Assembly: GCF_949987535.1 (NCBI RefSeq)
Contig: NC_080070.1
Span: 9,296,016-9,360,015, forward strand
DNA from: Balaenoptera acutorostrata
Lineage: Eukaryota > Chordata > Mammalia > Artiodactyla > Balaenopteridae
Direction: 5' to 3'
DNA length: 64,000 bases
Positions 1 to 11,184 of this stretch are shown here, piece by piece. The notes below the pieces were generated by a model, which did no database searches, was not told the DNA's origin, and saw only the letters and a program-made list of their open reading frames with translations. A program made the position numbers and the translations under genes. Position 1 is the stretch's first letter; each line of letters starts with the position of its first letter.

Positions 1-239
1 GTGCGAGGGCTTTCTCCAGTTGCGGCAAGCGGGGGCCACTCTTCATCGCGGTGCGCGGGCCTCTCACTATCGTGGCCTCTCTTGTTGCGGAGCACAGGCT
101 CCAGATGCGCAGGCTCAGTAATTGTGGCGCACGGGCCTAGTTGCTCCGTGGCATGTGGGATCTTCCCAGACCAGGGCTCGAACCCGTGTCCCCTGCATTG
201 GCAGGCGGACTCTCAACCACTGCGCCACCAGGGAAGCCC
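1..239 (-). mobile_element. CHR SINE (tRNA-derived, cetacean), cut by the window edge
   Basis: Reverse complement of the CHR consensus: it ends with CACCAGGGAAGCCC (the element's 5' end) and holds the box-B-like GGGCTCGAACCC segment. The A-rich 3' tail lies outside the window. CHR SINEs are Pol III retroposons mobilised by L1. Confidence 0.95.
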
Positions 240-541
240 AAATTCTACACTCTTAAACATGTATTTTGTGCTTGGCAGTGAACTCAGTACTAAGAATGTT
301 AATGAGGTGTGCCCTAGAGGACTGCATAAACTCCAACATTCTTCCAAGACGGAGAGTTCACAGTATATAACTTAGACATTACTGATTTAAAGGATATGAT
401 TTCAGAATTCTAAAGAAAAGTCAGCTTTTTATCAATTTGTATATTATCTGAAAATAGGGAAAGAGACATGATTATGTACAGAGCCTCTCTATCCATTCCT
501 ACCTATTTCAGTAGAAGATTCATCTGCTAGCAATGACTTCC
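240..541. other. CNTNAP2: intron 3 sequence, nothing recognised
   Basis: AT-rich, no repeat or coding signal that I recognise. Confidence 0.5.
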
Positions 542-1079
542 TGTAACAGAGAAGGACAAACCTGACTCCATATTGATCTATTCCTTTAGCGCTAATCTTT
601 GTGCTCTCTTGCCTGTGCTTAGTCATGCTGGCTCTGCACCTTTGTAATAGAATGTTGCCTACAGCCTGAAATACATATGACAGTCCATTGTCAAGGCTCT
701 GCCTCCAAGGCTTGACCTTTAAAGATATAACACTTTTCACTCATATAGAGATAAAAAGTTGCAAAACAGAGAATAACATTTGTCTTGTTGGAGGTTTATA
801 GGAACATTGCACCCTGGCCTAGTGGACGGCTGCAAGAACAAAGGATTCAGGGACCAAGAAGTCTGCAACAACCAGCCACGCCCCCTCCGCTTTTAGCATA
901 AAAGAAGCCTGAATTCTAACTCCCGCACAATGGCTCTTTGGGAGACTAGTCTAGCCCCTCATCTTCTCCCTCTGCTGACTTTCCAAATAAAGTTGCTATT
1001 CTTTGCCCCAATACCTCATCTCTCTCTCGATTCACTGGCCTGTCGTGAGGCGAGCAGTGTGCGTTTGGACTTAGGAACA
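542..1079 (+). mobile_element. solo LTR of a class I endogenous retrovirus
   Basis: A 538-bp block starts TGTAACAGAG and ends TTAGGAACA, flanked on both sides by the 4-bp direct repeat TTCC (538..541 and 1080..1083), the target duplication size of gammaretrovirus-like ERVs. It has a TATA-like ATAAAA at 898..903 and a poly(A) signal AATAAA at 986..991, followed by a CT-rich R/U5 region. No gag, pol or env is present, so this is a recombined solo LTR. It is in antisense to CNTNAP2. Confidence 0.85.
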
Positions 1080-1284
1080 TTCCCACTTTCCTCTGCATCC
1101 CCAATTTCTTGGTTACGTAACTAAGGACACTCAGTTCCTCAAGAAGCCTCGACTGACCATGACCCTCGAGCGCTCTGAATGAAGCATTTTTTTGTGTGTT
1201 CAACCTGTGCATCCTCTATCTATTAGGACACATATAGTCATACAATATAATTATAGATTTAAGTATTTAGCATTACCACTAGAT

Positions 1285-1370
1285 TTTTTTGCCCCTAGAA
1301 GGCAGTAATTGTGTTTATCTCCAACCTTCAGTAAATTGTAGGCCCTCAGTAAATGCCTATCAAAGCTGAT
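1285..1370 (+). mobile_element. L2 LINE 3' end, fragment
   Basis: Old, diverged copy of the L2 3' terminus, ending in the pattern of GGCCCTCAGTAAATGCC-type sequence. Confidence 0.5.
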
Positions 1371-1539
1371 TCTCTTTTCATGATCTATCTGCAATTTGCG
1401 CTGCAAATTTTAATTCTTCCAAATCTGCCTTCTGGTTTGGAAACACAGGAGCCAATTTTAAGTCCTTTTTCTCACGAGAGTTCTTCAAATATTGAAAACA
1501 ACACACTCTAACGTGTATACACATCACTTGTGAATATAT

Positions 1540-1782
1540 ATTTTTAAAGTTGAAGCATAGTCGGTTTACAATACTGTGTTAGTTTCAGGTGTATAGCAAA
1601 GTGATTTGGTTTTTCATATATATGTATATATACATATATATATACATGCAATTCTTTTTTTCAATTCTTTTCCATCATTAGTTATTGCAAGATATTGAAT
1701 ATAGTTTTTGTGCTAGACAGTAAATCCTTGTTGATTATATGTTTTATGTATGGTAGTGTGTATATGTTAATCCCACGTTCTT
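1540..1782 (-). mobile_element. L1 LINE 3' UTR fragment
   Basis: Diverged copy of the L1 3' end in reverse orientation: GTTGAAGCATAGTCGGTTTAC, then GTTAGTTTCAGGTGTATAGC and the later TATTGAATATAGTTTTTGTG part. It contains a (TA)n-like stretch at 1613..1648. Confidence 0.8.
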
Positions 1783-1912
1783 AACGTGAATGCTTTTAAG
1801 CTGTAGATTCTGATTTGAAAGGTCTGTGGTGGGTCCCTGAGATTCTGCATCTCTAACAAGCTCCCAGGTGATGTTCCTGCTGCTGCTGTAGAGACATCTT
1901 TGAGCATCTGGC
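1783..1912. mobile_element. MER5A-like hAT DNA transposon relic
   Basis: GAGATTCTGCATCTCTAAC and AAGCTCCCAGGTGATG match the nonautonomous hAT element MER5A, which is ancient in placental mammals. Confidence 0.75.
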
Positions 1913-2487
1913 TTCCAGGAGGCCTGACACTCTATCTGCAGGTTCTCTACCTCCATGGCTAACCAGCAGAATCTGTTTCCGCGAACACTTAGAAGTCTGT
2001 TTTGGAGTCTGCTTATCTTATTCTTTTCAACTAGCCTAAGAAGATAGGAAGGAGGACTGTAGTCAAAAATAGGTTATTTTCCTTGATTTCCAAAGTTAAT
2101 AAAAGTGAATTCATTAAACTAATTTAAGGGAAGCATCATGGTCATATTTTCACTGAAGTTTAATAAAAAACATATGTGAAAGACCTGTCCAGACGCAATT
2201 TGTACTGCGATGCACAGGACTCCATGTGACAATTAATAAGATCACAATTCAAATGACATAAATTAAATTTGCATTCTCAATTATACTTGAAAATGAGTTA
2301 TTAGTCATTTCAGGCTGAGATGCACAGATGTAATACAATGCACTTCCCAATGCATTAATAGAGAAAAGCTATTATAAAGTGAAAGTAACAGGCTCTTTTG
2401 AATTTTCAAGAATAAATCCAATATAAAATACTATGGTAATATATCTGGAAGTCACAAATTTATAAAGTCGAATAACAATTAAGTGGT
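1913..2487. other. CNTNAP2: intron 3 sequence, nothing recognised
   Basis: AT-rich unique-looking sequence without coding potential. Confidence 0.5.
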
Positions 2488-2740
2488 TAATATGAGTAAG
2501 TCATTGTTCTAAACTCTTCATGTGAATTATCAATTTAATACCGATAACCTGTATTGAGATAAGTACTATTGAGGTAGGTGAAGTAGGTACTGGTATTAGT
2601 TATTATTATTATTTTATAGATGAGGAAATTTAAGCATAGAATGGTTAAGGAAACTGCCCAAAGTTACACAGATCTGTGTAGCCTAGTTATGACGACTGGC
2701 CTGAGTGGTCTGATTCCAGAATGTACCATTGGGCTGTTAT
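2488..2740 (-). mobile_element. MIR SINE
   Basis: Reverse-oriented MIR: TTTATAGATGAGGAAATTTA and CTGCCCAAAGTTACACAG are its conserved core and tRNA-distal part. Old and diverged. Confidence 0.8.
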
Positions 2741-4539
2741 CTTCACTGCCTCTCAGGGGCTGCAGTCACACAGGCAGCATGGTTTACTGTGCTCTAAATC
2801 CCCCCTATAGGCCTCCTAGTGTTCCTCTAAAATCCACTAAGTTATCACTTGAGCAGAGTAGAGACATGCACTTTAAATGAGGGAACTGATATTTATTTAT
2901 TTAAAATATTTATTTTCAAATATTTATTCAATATATTTGTAGGTACCTATCTATCAATATGTTATATAAATTTGCATTCGCTTGGAGTCATTTAGTTTCA
3001 CGTCACCGAAATCCAACCTTGATCTGATAAGAAAAATATTAGCATCTCCGTTATTTGAGTCCAGAATAAAATAAAACACCTGAGAATATCCTTATGCTTA
3101 ATGACAACACTCCCCCTTTCAGAGAGCTCTCCCAGCAATCAAATATACTTTAAAAAATTACAACAATGATTACATATATCCTCTTTTATCTCATAGATGG
3201 AAAATACACTAGACAGAATGAAGGATTATATACTGTTATTCCATTGTCTGTAAGAAAACTTATAAGATTATATCATTTTCCTTTTCCTAACTATGTATGC
3301 CAACAATATATTCACTATTATTAATAACATTTTTATCTTCCAAATTTTTGGAAAAAAACTAAACACATAACCATGTTGGTTAGAATGGTTCTATATGCGT
3401 GTATACGTGTAGAATAGTGAGTGACTCACAAATTGACACAAGACAAAAATCTCATGACCTCTTAAAATGAGAATCTCACAATACAAATGTATATTTAGAA
3501 AGGTGATCAAAATTCACTAGTAGAAGCATTACAGTATATGCAAAAGGATCTGGACTATCCACTTAACTTATTAAAATTCATGAGACTTTAAAAACACTAC
3601 CTATCCTAAGAGAGGTGTACATAGAAAAATCTATTTCACAGAAATAAGAAGCCTATTCTAAGTTCACCTTGGAAATTATTTTCTTCCATACAATTCCTGA
3701 AGATTTTTTACCCTATTTATATCAAGGGTCATTTCAGAAAGGGTTTAATGCAGATTACTCTGATATGTTTTATTTCTCAATAAACTGTCTATAAAATTAT
3801 TCTGAATATGCCTGCCTGGTCCATTTCCCCAAGTGTCTATTTACAGCAACAATGCATGTGTGTACCTAAACAAGCAAGGGAAATTCCTATCTATTGGTGA
3901 AAAAATTCCTTTATTGTCCTAAGTGAAGAAGAGGCTGTTATTATCTGATGGAAGATACATAAGCAAGTGACAGGGATAGTTGTCTTCCTCAGTGTCATAT
4001 GCAGGAAAAATTCTAGAATTTTTTGGTAAGAATTTAAGTATACTATTGAACTGTGAAGCAGTTATGTTTTACATCTATAACTGGAACAGATTTTTTTAAG
4101 TGATTTGAAAAATTAGTGCAACCACTACAACAAATGGTTGAAAAGATAGAACAGAATAATCCATTCACTTTTAAACACTGTCCCTTTACATGGCCCATTG
4201 GACACATGGCCATCATTATGGTAACGATTTGTTTCAAGCACTGCAATGCACTTGGCATAGAGCTAGGTCTACCAGCCGTGCCTCACAAGCCTAGCCTGCA
4301 CTGCACCAGCAATGGCCGCTCCATTTGTGAATCGGAAAATATGCCAGAGATTTGTCCACATTCCACTTCCTACTTTGTCATGTTTCCTTCGTCTACAATA
4401 TTTTCAGATATTGTAAATCATGAATAAGGGTAAAAAGAGGTCAATTGGACCTGGAAAGGACAGAGGGAGACTAACAAATCTGGAAATTATAACAGACTCT
4501 AGTCACTGAATACAAATACTACACTAGTTTTATAAAACG
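2741..4539. other. CNTNAP2: intron 3 sequence, nothing recognised
   Basis: AT-rich. A more complex patch at about 4110..4430 has open frames of 71 and 103 codons on opposite strands, but neither resembles a protein I know, and length alone does not support coding. Confidence 0.5.
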
Positions 4540-4735
4540 CTTCTAAGATTGGCAATTGATGACACACATTTCTAAATCCTTATTGTTTGCAAAATTTCTT
4601 ACATCATCTCACTTAAATCTCCCAAAAGGCATCATTCCCATTTCTCAATTTAGGAATTTGAGGCACAAGGGACTTCTGCGATTTTATGAACCAAATAAAT
4701 GAACCCAGATACTTGAATTCAGACCTTTTGAATCG
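4540..4735 (-). mobile_element. MIR SINE
   Basis: Reverse-oriented: TCTCACTTAAATCTCCCAAA, then CCCATTTCTCAATTTAGG and GAGGCACAAGGGACTT follow the MIR order. Confidence 0.7.
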
Positions 4736-5003
4736 ATATCTTGGCTTTCTCTTTCCAAGTACCTAGGCTAGGTAGGCTACCTTCTAGGTAGGCTAACCTA
4801 GAAGGATGTTTTGGGAACGTTTATTATGCAAATATTGGTTGATGGGCTCTTTGGTTAAAAAAAAGTAGAGAATACATGTTCCAGCTATTGACTTGATATT
4901 CATAAAATCAAAGAATTTACTAAATTAATCTGTTAACTACTATTTGCTTTCCAGATTTTTTAACTGTTTCAAATTTGTTAGAAACAATTAAGTTTTATGT
5001 GTG

Positions 5004-5046
<43 letters not shown>

Positions 5047-6344
5047 TTGGGGAGAGCATGTAAGCAACAAAGAGATCTGAGTTTTTTTTTAACAGATCTA
5101 GGAAATTAATACTCTACTTACTATTGCTTAGAGAATACAAAATTATATACTTCTATATTCTTGATAAGGATCTAACTATGTAATTTAAATATAATAAAAC
5201 ATTCCTGTTCTGTGGGACTTTCCTTTCAATATATTCAGTGATTACTGATCCCACTCTGACACTATTTATGAAAGGGATTAAAACAGTTTTAAAAAAATAA
5301 TTAGGAATATATAAGCATATTCTCACTATTTAAAGACAATTTTAAAAAGAGAAAGAAAAACTGTGTTTACATTGCAGGTAAATTTGTAGTATGTTACTAT
5401 CCTGAAAAACAATAATAGTATGTAAGGAAGGCATTCACTATTAATACTCCAATTTCCTATTTTGACTCCAAATATCTACATTCAAAACCAGTAATTGAAT
5501 TACCTAAGCAAAACTAAATGCAGCCACTTAGAAAAACATGCTGGAATTCTTATTGAATTAATGTTCAATGGACTTCTGATAAGAAATGCTTATATAAGAA
5601 TACTTCCTTTCTCCCTAACAGATTATACATAGGAAATCTGAAAATACCTTGAAAAGTATGCAAATTAGAGTTTGTGGAATATGTAAATGCAAATTAATTT
5701 TTGGCAATTTTACCAACCTGCACATATTTTCCTTTTATATTGGAAAGGAAATTCTAAATAGAAGGAAATGGCATTGAGGATAAAGTGTAAAGGAGTCTAT
5801 TATGCTTAGTATTATCAAAGAGAAATAAGAAGCTTGACTAGTTTTGCACATTTAGCAACTCACATATCGGAGTATTAAATATTCAGCTAAAGTATTCTTC
5901 AGAGGTCTTTTCAAGAACCATTCTCATCCGCAGTAAGACTCATGACTTTAAAATCTTGTGAGACTGTCATAATTTCTTATCTACATGACCTGTTCCTCAC
6001 TTATTTTAACATATCATCCAATGGTCATAAAATAATTCAGAATCTCCATATGGACATTTAATAAAAATATTATAATAAAATTGGTCATGGTTGTCCATTT
6101 CTACAATCATAGAAAGAATAACCATTGACATTTGTTAAAAACAGTATTTAAGTGATTGAACTTACATTATTTTGCATTCTTCTCAGGTAATCAATCATTT
6201 TAGGAAAAAATAGGAAAAGCAACCTTAAAACTTCATCAATTTTGAAATCTTTTGACTCTCTGAAACTTTACATTGTATAAGGTGTTACCCATCAAAAAGT
6301 TATCCAATCTTATCTATGTGAGAAATCTTTTTTTTTTTAAACTA
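4736..6344. other. CNTNAP2: intron 3 sequence with one microsatellite
   Basis: Apart from a short CTAGGTAGGCTA direct repeat near 4768..4795 and the TG repeat at 4997..5045, I see nothing but AT-rich intron. Confidence 0.5.
4997..5045. repeat. (TG)n/(TA)n microsatellite
   Basis: GTGTGTATATATATATG followed by an uninterrupted run of about 14 GT units. Likely length-polymorphic. Confidence 0.95.
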
Positions 6345-6626
6345 GCCTTCATTTTATTTTATTTTTTCTAACATCTTTATTGGAGTATAATTGCTTTACA
6401 ATGGTGTGTTAGTTTCTGCTGTATAACAAAGTGAATCAGCTATATGTATACATATATCCCCATATCCCCTCCCTCTTGCATCTCCCTCCCACCCTCCCTA
6501 TCCCACTCCTCTAGGTGGTCACAAAGCACCCAGCTGATCTCCCTGTGCTATGCGGCTGCTTCCCACTAGCTATCTATTTTACATTTGGTAGTGTATATAT
6601 GTCCATGCCACTCTCTCACTCTTTTA
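6345..6626 (-). mobile_element. L1 LINE 3' end (cetartiodactyl type), 5'-truncated
   Basis: Reverse-oriented L1 3' UTR: AACATCTTTATTGGAGTATA, GTGTTAGTTTCTGCTGTATA, CCCTCCCACCCTCCCTATCC and CCCACTAGCTATCTATTTTA in order. It is relatively young, with few differences from the other copies in the window. Confidence 0.92.
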
Positions 6627-7769
6627 AGTGCAATATACATTACATTAAACAGTTGGAGTAAAAGAAAGTCCGATATTTGATTACCATTTTTAATAAACTT
6701 AGGCCCAGTATATTTTTGGTTGAGATTTGTAAGTGCTAAATTTTAATTACTTAGTGCATGTTAAGACATAAGTTCAAAAGTACTGAAGAACTTTTAGGAA
6801 ACAACAAATTTTATCTCTTTTAGAATACATCGAAGTACTGGACTATTTTTCAGATTCGCGAGGGTTAAAATATTTCTATCATAGATCATTAAAGTAATGT
6901 AAATTATGTTGCAGGCTCATTGGCACTTAAGTATATTTTACAATGTTTAGTTTGTGTCTCAAATTTGTTTTGATTTTTAAAATTTTATAATTAGCTCACT
7001 ATATTTTCATCTAGAAATAATCATTCATTGCTCACCACGTACTCATTTTTAATGAGAAATACATGATTTTAAAGGAAGCAACCAAATGAACACCAGAAAG
7101 GCAAAAAACAATAGCAATACACCCCTTATCACCATCAGAAAGGGCTGAGAGTCCAGTTTGTAGATGTAGCCTACCTTCACAATTTGTGATATTTTCGCTG
7201 AATGACCTTGTCTCCCTGACTCAACCACTGGCATTTTATGTAAACCAGAAGAGTCCAAGTCACCCACCTTAGTTCTTTGAACTTACCTCTCTGTATTTAG
7301 TCAGAATGGGACCCTCCCTTACTTCTAAGTGTCTGATAAGTAAAGCTCTAGTATCACTGCATTTTAGCAGTGATCTTTAGAGCAGCCATCTTTATAAACT
7401 ACCTTAGTACATTATGATAGGAGAGGATTTGACATTCTCTCAACTGTGGGATGAAAACGTTACAGAAACAGAAATCTGAAAGATAGTTTGGAGTCTGGCT
7501 GCAGCCACTCAAGTAATTAATTGCATTTCCGGTTAGCAACCACAAAGAGTTAGAAAATAATGAATACTCTACTGGAAGAGTTTGTGATCTGACCCTCACT
7601 CATCTACACCCAGTTAGTTGTTTGGTCTGTTGTTTGGTTAGTCATTTGGTCAGTCTCTCTCTCTCTGCTCAACTTTAAGGAAGGTCCTTTCTAATTTTCT
7701 CTTCTACCACTGTTTTTCACAGTTGATCTCCTCTATCCCCACCTTAGCTACAGGCTGAAAACCAATCTA
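6627..7769. other. CNTNAP2: intron 3 sequence, nothing recognised
   Basis: AT-rich; no repeat or gene signal identified. Confidence 0.5.
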
Positions 7770-7932
7770 AAATATGGTTCTCAATGTCGACTGCACATTA
7801 GAATGACGTGGGGAGCTTTAAAATCTCAACGCCTAGACCATCTAATTCCAAATCTCTGGAGGTAGGGCCCAAACATCCATGTCTTAAAGCTTTCTAGGTT
7901 CCATTGTGTATCCAGGGTTGAAAACCACTTTT
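7770..7932. mobile_element. MER5A hAT DNA transposon relic
   Basis: GGTTCTCAATGTCGACTGCA, then CATTAGAATGACGTGGGGAG and, at the other end, GGGTTGAAAACCACTT follow the MER5A consensus with its inverted termini. Confidence 0.85.
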
Positions 7933-8739
7933 CTATAAATCATGCCTGAGACTTTAAATTATCTTAATTGTGAGATGAAGAATTTCCATAAAGAGAAATT
8001 TTCTCCTCTACTTGCTTCCTACAATTTACACATCCCAATATACAGATGTTCTTGCCATACAATCATGGCTTAATAGAAGTTACTTCTAAAGGACTACTCT
8101 GTCATATGTACTTTTTATTATCAGGATATTATAAACTTATCTCACATGACAGCTATGATCACTGGATACTGCTGTGGAAATGACCACCTACCCAAGCTTG
8201 GAGCACTAAACTCTGCATACTCACAAAAATTGCTTGAGGATTTTTAAGATATAAATTCTCTAGGAGTGGGCCCTGATCATGTTGAAAATCCCCAGCATTC
8301 TGTCTAATACCTAAATTAAAAAGAATTTCCTCCCATTCCTCCTTCTCCTTTTTGTTTAGTATTGATGGTTTTACTTGATTTTGTTTATGGCTGCCTTTTA
8401 AAATAATGAAACTAAAATAGATCCCTCAACATTTAGTATTTTATAATAATTTATTTATATAGTGTGAATATTTAATTGAATATACACAACTTTCCAATAT
8501 AATTTAAATAATTTTAAGAGCAAATGGATTAAACTTTATATTTTTCTCTCCTAATAAAAGGATAAAGTGCCTATAGATCTGTAATAGGGGTTTAAACTAC
8601 TACTATAATATGAGAATGTTCTTTTCTTACCACAAATCACTGCTCCTACTCCTCTAAATTATTTCTTCATAATTTCAATAGTTTACTCAAATTGAAGATC
8701 TCTGTTTCGAAAAATATCAGTGTCATTAATATAAATTCT

Positions 8740-8850
8740 ACTTACATGATTCTGATTTAATTGGTCTGGGTGTGCCTGGCATCCATATACTTTAAATTCT
8801 TCTCAGGTGACTCAAATGGATAGCCCAGATTGGGACCTGCTGCCCTAAAC
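8740..8850. mobile_element. MER5A-like fragment
   Basis: GATTCTGATTTAATTGGTCT and CTTCTCAGGTGACTCAAATG resemble the right half of MER5A. A still weaker similar piece lies at about 8230..8310. Confidence 0.55.
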
Positions 8851-9532
8851 CTTGAATAGAAACTGCAGCCTACGGAAACTTTCTTCAATCAACAAGAATG
8901 AATGAATAGCTTCTCAGTGGTTTTAATAGATAAATACTGGCAAATGCACACACCTCAGAGTGAGGACTAGTAATATTTTAGAACGTTTAACACTGGGGAG
9001 GGGATGCTAATTGTGGTGCCTGATGTGTTCCAGAGCTATGGTTGGTCTTTCATTTGCTTTTTCTTTAAAAGAAAACTACTTTTCTACCTTATTTTTCTCT
9101 TCATAGGTAGCTAAGAAGTGGTGCTTCATCCAAACAGGCCCTCAGTGAAACAAAATAGAAAACCGGACTGGGGCTGGCTTCCAGCAGGAAGTGAACCGTT
9201 TCAGAGTTCACAGTTCCCCTGCCCTGTGTCCATCAGCTCCTCTAATCCCTGTTGGCAATAGACCTTCTTACCTGTTGCCCTTTAAAGATTTAATTAAATA
9301 TCTTCAACAGAAACAGTCTGAGGCAAATAAGTGTGAGCAGATATAAGAAATGGAAACCTAAGTCAGGAGAATTTTTTTTTTCATTCTATTTGCTTAATTC
9401 TCAGTTCAGAATTTGCATACAATGTGTACCACGGCAGATCTGTTCTACAGACAAAAATATAGTTACCTGAAATATTGTGCTTAAAGAATTCTAGTGTTCT
9501 ATCATCATTACATTATTTACCAGATACTTTTC
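8851..9532. other. CNTNAP2: intron 3 sequence, nothing recognised
   Basis: No repeat or coding signal recognised between the MER5A piece and the retrocopy block. Confidence 0.5.
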
Positions 9533-9890
9533 TTTTTTTGTTCAGGTTTCAACACAGTTTTATTGGGTGGTTTTGTTTTCTGTGAAATACACCAGAGGTT
9601 GGGGGAGGGGACACATTGAGTTTACAATATAAGGGTTTTCCACCACTAAGGAAAGGCACGGGGTGGGGCAGGGTAGGGCATACTGGGGATTGGACTCATT
9701 TTCCCACCTTCTTTTGCTTTGCTCACATTTCTTTTCTCTCTTAGCAAGTACCATAGGACACAAACACAAAGAAACAAAAATAGCAAGATGAACCTCCAAC
9801 CAGGCTACTCCCAAGCCTTTCCCCAGGTGCACCAGGGCTGGGAGGAGCCGGGTAGCTGCTCCCCAGCCCTAGGACACACGGGAGTCTGCT
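9533..9890 (-). pseudogene. probable retrocopy of an mRNA 3' end (3' UTR) in intron 3, parent unknown
   Basis: On the minus strand this block is richer in GC than the intron around it. It ends with an AATAAA signal (9559..9564), about 19 bases of spacer, then an A-tract (AAAAAAAGAAAAG, complement of 9527..9539). That order is typical of a reverse-transcribed polyadenylated mRNA 3' end. I do not recognise the parent gene. The upstream limit is approximate, put where the base composition changes, and I saw no convincing target-site duplication, so it is old or mis-bounded. It has the same orientation as CNTNAP2 and lies about 60-410 bp past exon 3. An alternative is a genuine intronic polyadenylation site of CNTNAP2 itself. 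Confidence 0.45.
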
Positions 9891-9943
9891 ACCATTTTCA
9901 AATATCTGCAACTCAATTCTACGTCTTTGCGTTTCTGACAATG

Positions 9944-9949
9944 ACTCAC
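9944..9949 (-). promoter_or_regulatory. CNTNAP2: splice donor of CNTNAP2 exon 3
   Basis: The minus strand reads ATCTGG/GTGAGT, a strong U1 match right after the Trp codon. Without splicing, the frame would run on for 26 more codons and stop at 9869..9871. Confidence 0.92.
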
Positions 9950-10143
9950 CCAGATATTCCCATCTTGATGGTAGGGTTTCCAATTTCTCCCTGTGTCACT
10001 GTAGAGCATGCGGTATTGGGTCACCCAGTCTGAGCTGCTGTATCTTCCTTGGGTTGCTATGGCACTGATCTGCTTTCGATTGCCAAAGTCAACCTGAAGC
10101 CATTGATAATGGTCACTGTCTGATGGAGACCATCCCCCAGCAC
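9950..10143 (-). CDS. CNTNAP2: CNTNAP2 exon 3, N-terminal part of the discoidin (F5/8 type C) domain
   Basis: Internal exon of contactin-associated protein-like 2. Read on the minus strand, an AG acceptor ends at 10144 and a GTGAGT donor starts at 9949. The exon is 194 bp: two bases completing a split glycine codon, then 64 codons ending on Trp. Visible blocks in order are [39 protein letters not shown] and [20 protein letters not shown], then IW. These match the start of the extracellular discoidin domain, about residues 70-134 of the human protein. Paralogues CNTNAP4 and CNTNAP5, as I recall them, read QWLQIDLGERMEV here, so CNTNAP2 is the better call. The exon has no cysteine; the first domain cysteine belongs to exon 2. 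Length and phase (0-based phase 1 in, phase 0 out) agree with exon 3 of human CNTNAP2. The frame is open, with consensus splice sites and no sign of decay. Skipping it would shift the frame (194 is not a multiple of 3). Confidence 0.95.
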
Positions 10144-10170
10144 CTGAATAAGGTAGAGACAAGAGGGGGA
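10144..10170 (-). promoter_or_regulatory. CNTNAP2: splice acceptor of CNTNAP2 exon 3
   Basis: On the minus strand a pyrimidine-rich run (CCCCCTCTTGTCTCTACC) is followed by TTATTCAG directly before the first exon base. This fixes the exon's 5' edge. Confidence 0.9.
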
Positions 10171-11184
10171 AATAGGTATTTAATGTTGAACTTCTACAAT
10201 TGACAATGGATCATTCTGCATCTTTTAATTGCCTTGGTAGTACCATATTTCACAGATACATTATGAAGTGTCCTTCATAGATGCCACTGGGACTTCAACT
10301 AATATTCTTAAAGCTGGGTAACATTGATACTCTAACCTCCTTATGGTGTAATTATGTGCTCATTTTCTCCTGAGCAAATGTCCTCATAATTCCTCAATTA
10401 GGTCTTATTAGTACATGTTGAAGTCTAATTGGCTGAGGGTTGATCAATTTACCATGAATTCTTCAACTAAAAGTCACTAGGAAAAGATATGTAACAATCT
10501 ATTATTTCCTCGTGTAAGGGTTTATCTTTTAGTAGACCATAAATGAAACAAAAAGTAATTATACACAACTCTACAATATATTTTACTTTAGAAAGTTCAG
10601 AGTTCAAAGAATGCTAGTAGTTCTCAAGGTGAGGCCTAATATTGCATTAAGCCCTTGGACTCCTGAGAACTAAGACATATAGTAAATCAGGCAATACATT
10701 TACTAACACTTAAGAGGTAGACAACCGATGACTCTAGATAAACACATTTCTAGGAAAATAATTTGAGTCACTAAATGAAGTGAAACTTCTTTTGGTAAAA
10801 TAAAATAAGTGACTGGCAAATAGTAAGAATGCAAAAAACATTTATCAGAAAAATAACACTAACATAGAACAAAAAGAGTCCTAATTTATAGCACTATGTA
10901 AAATAACTACGGTTGTACATAAATACATTACAGAAAATATGGCATAATGCTTAGTGCTAAGAGGTGATATAATTTTTTGAGTAAGTTTTGTTACTAATGG
11001 GAGTAAATAATAGAAAAATATTTAACAAATTATCCAATATACAGTATATCAAAACATGTGCCTCACTTTTCAAGTAAGGAATTTAAATGCTGCCAATAAA
11101 ATAATTTATTTTATGGGAGTATGCTAATAAAGATCATTTTGTAAATCATCACTGATATATCATTCATTTCATGATGTTTATATG
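10171..11184. other. CNTNAP2: intron 2 end, upstream of exon 3, nothing recognised
   Basis: AT-rich intron directly upstream of the acceptor. It would hold the branch point close to 10170..10190, but I cannot single one out. Confidence 0.5.

Noticed and set aside
930..1124. open frames on both strands near 1 kb
   Set aside because: They lie inside the ERV LTR and its flank; LTRs carry no genes and the frames differ from any viral protein.
4116..4427. 103-codon open frame in intron 3
   Set aside because: No similarity to a known protein family and no exon boundaries; it overlaps an equally open frame on the other strand.
9869..9949. extension of the exon 3 frame as coding
   Set aside because: It lies past a strong GTGAGT donor and reads intron sequence to a stop; the spliced exon ends at 9950.
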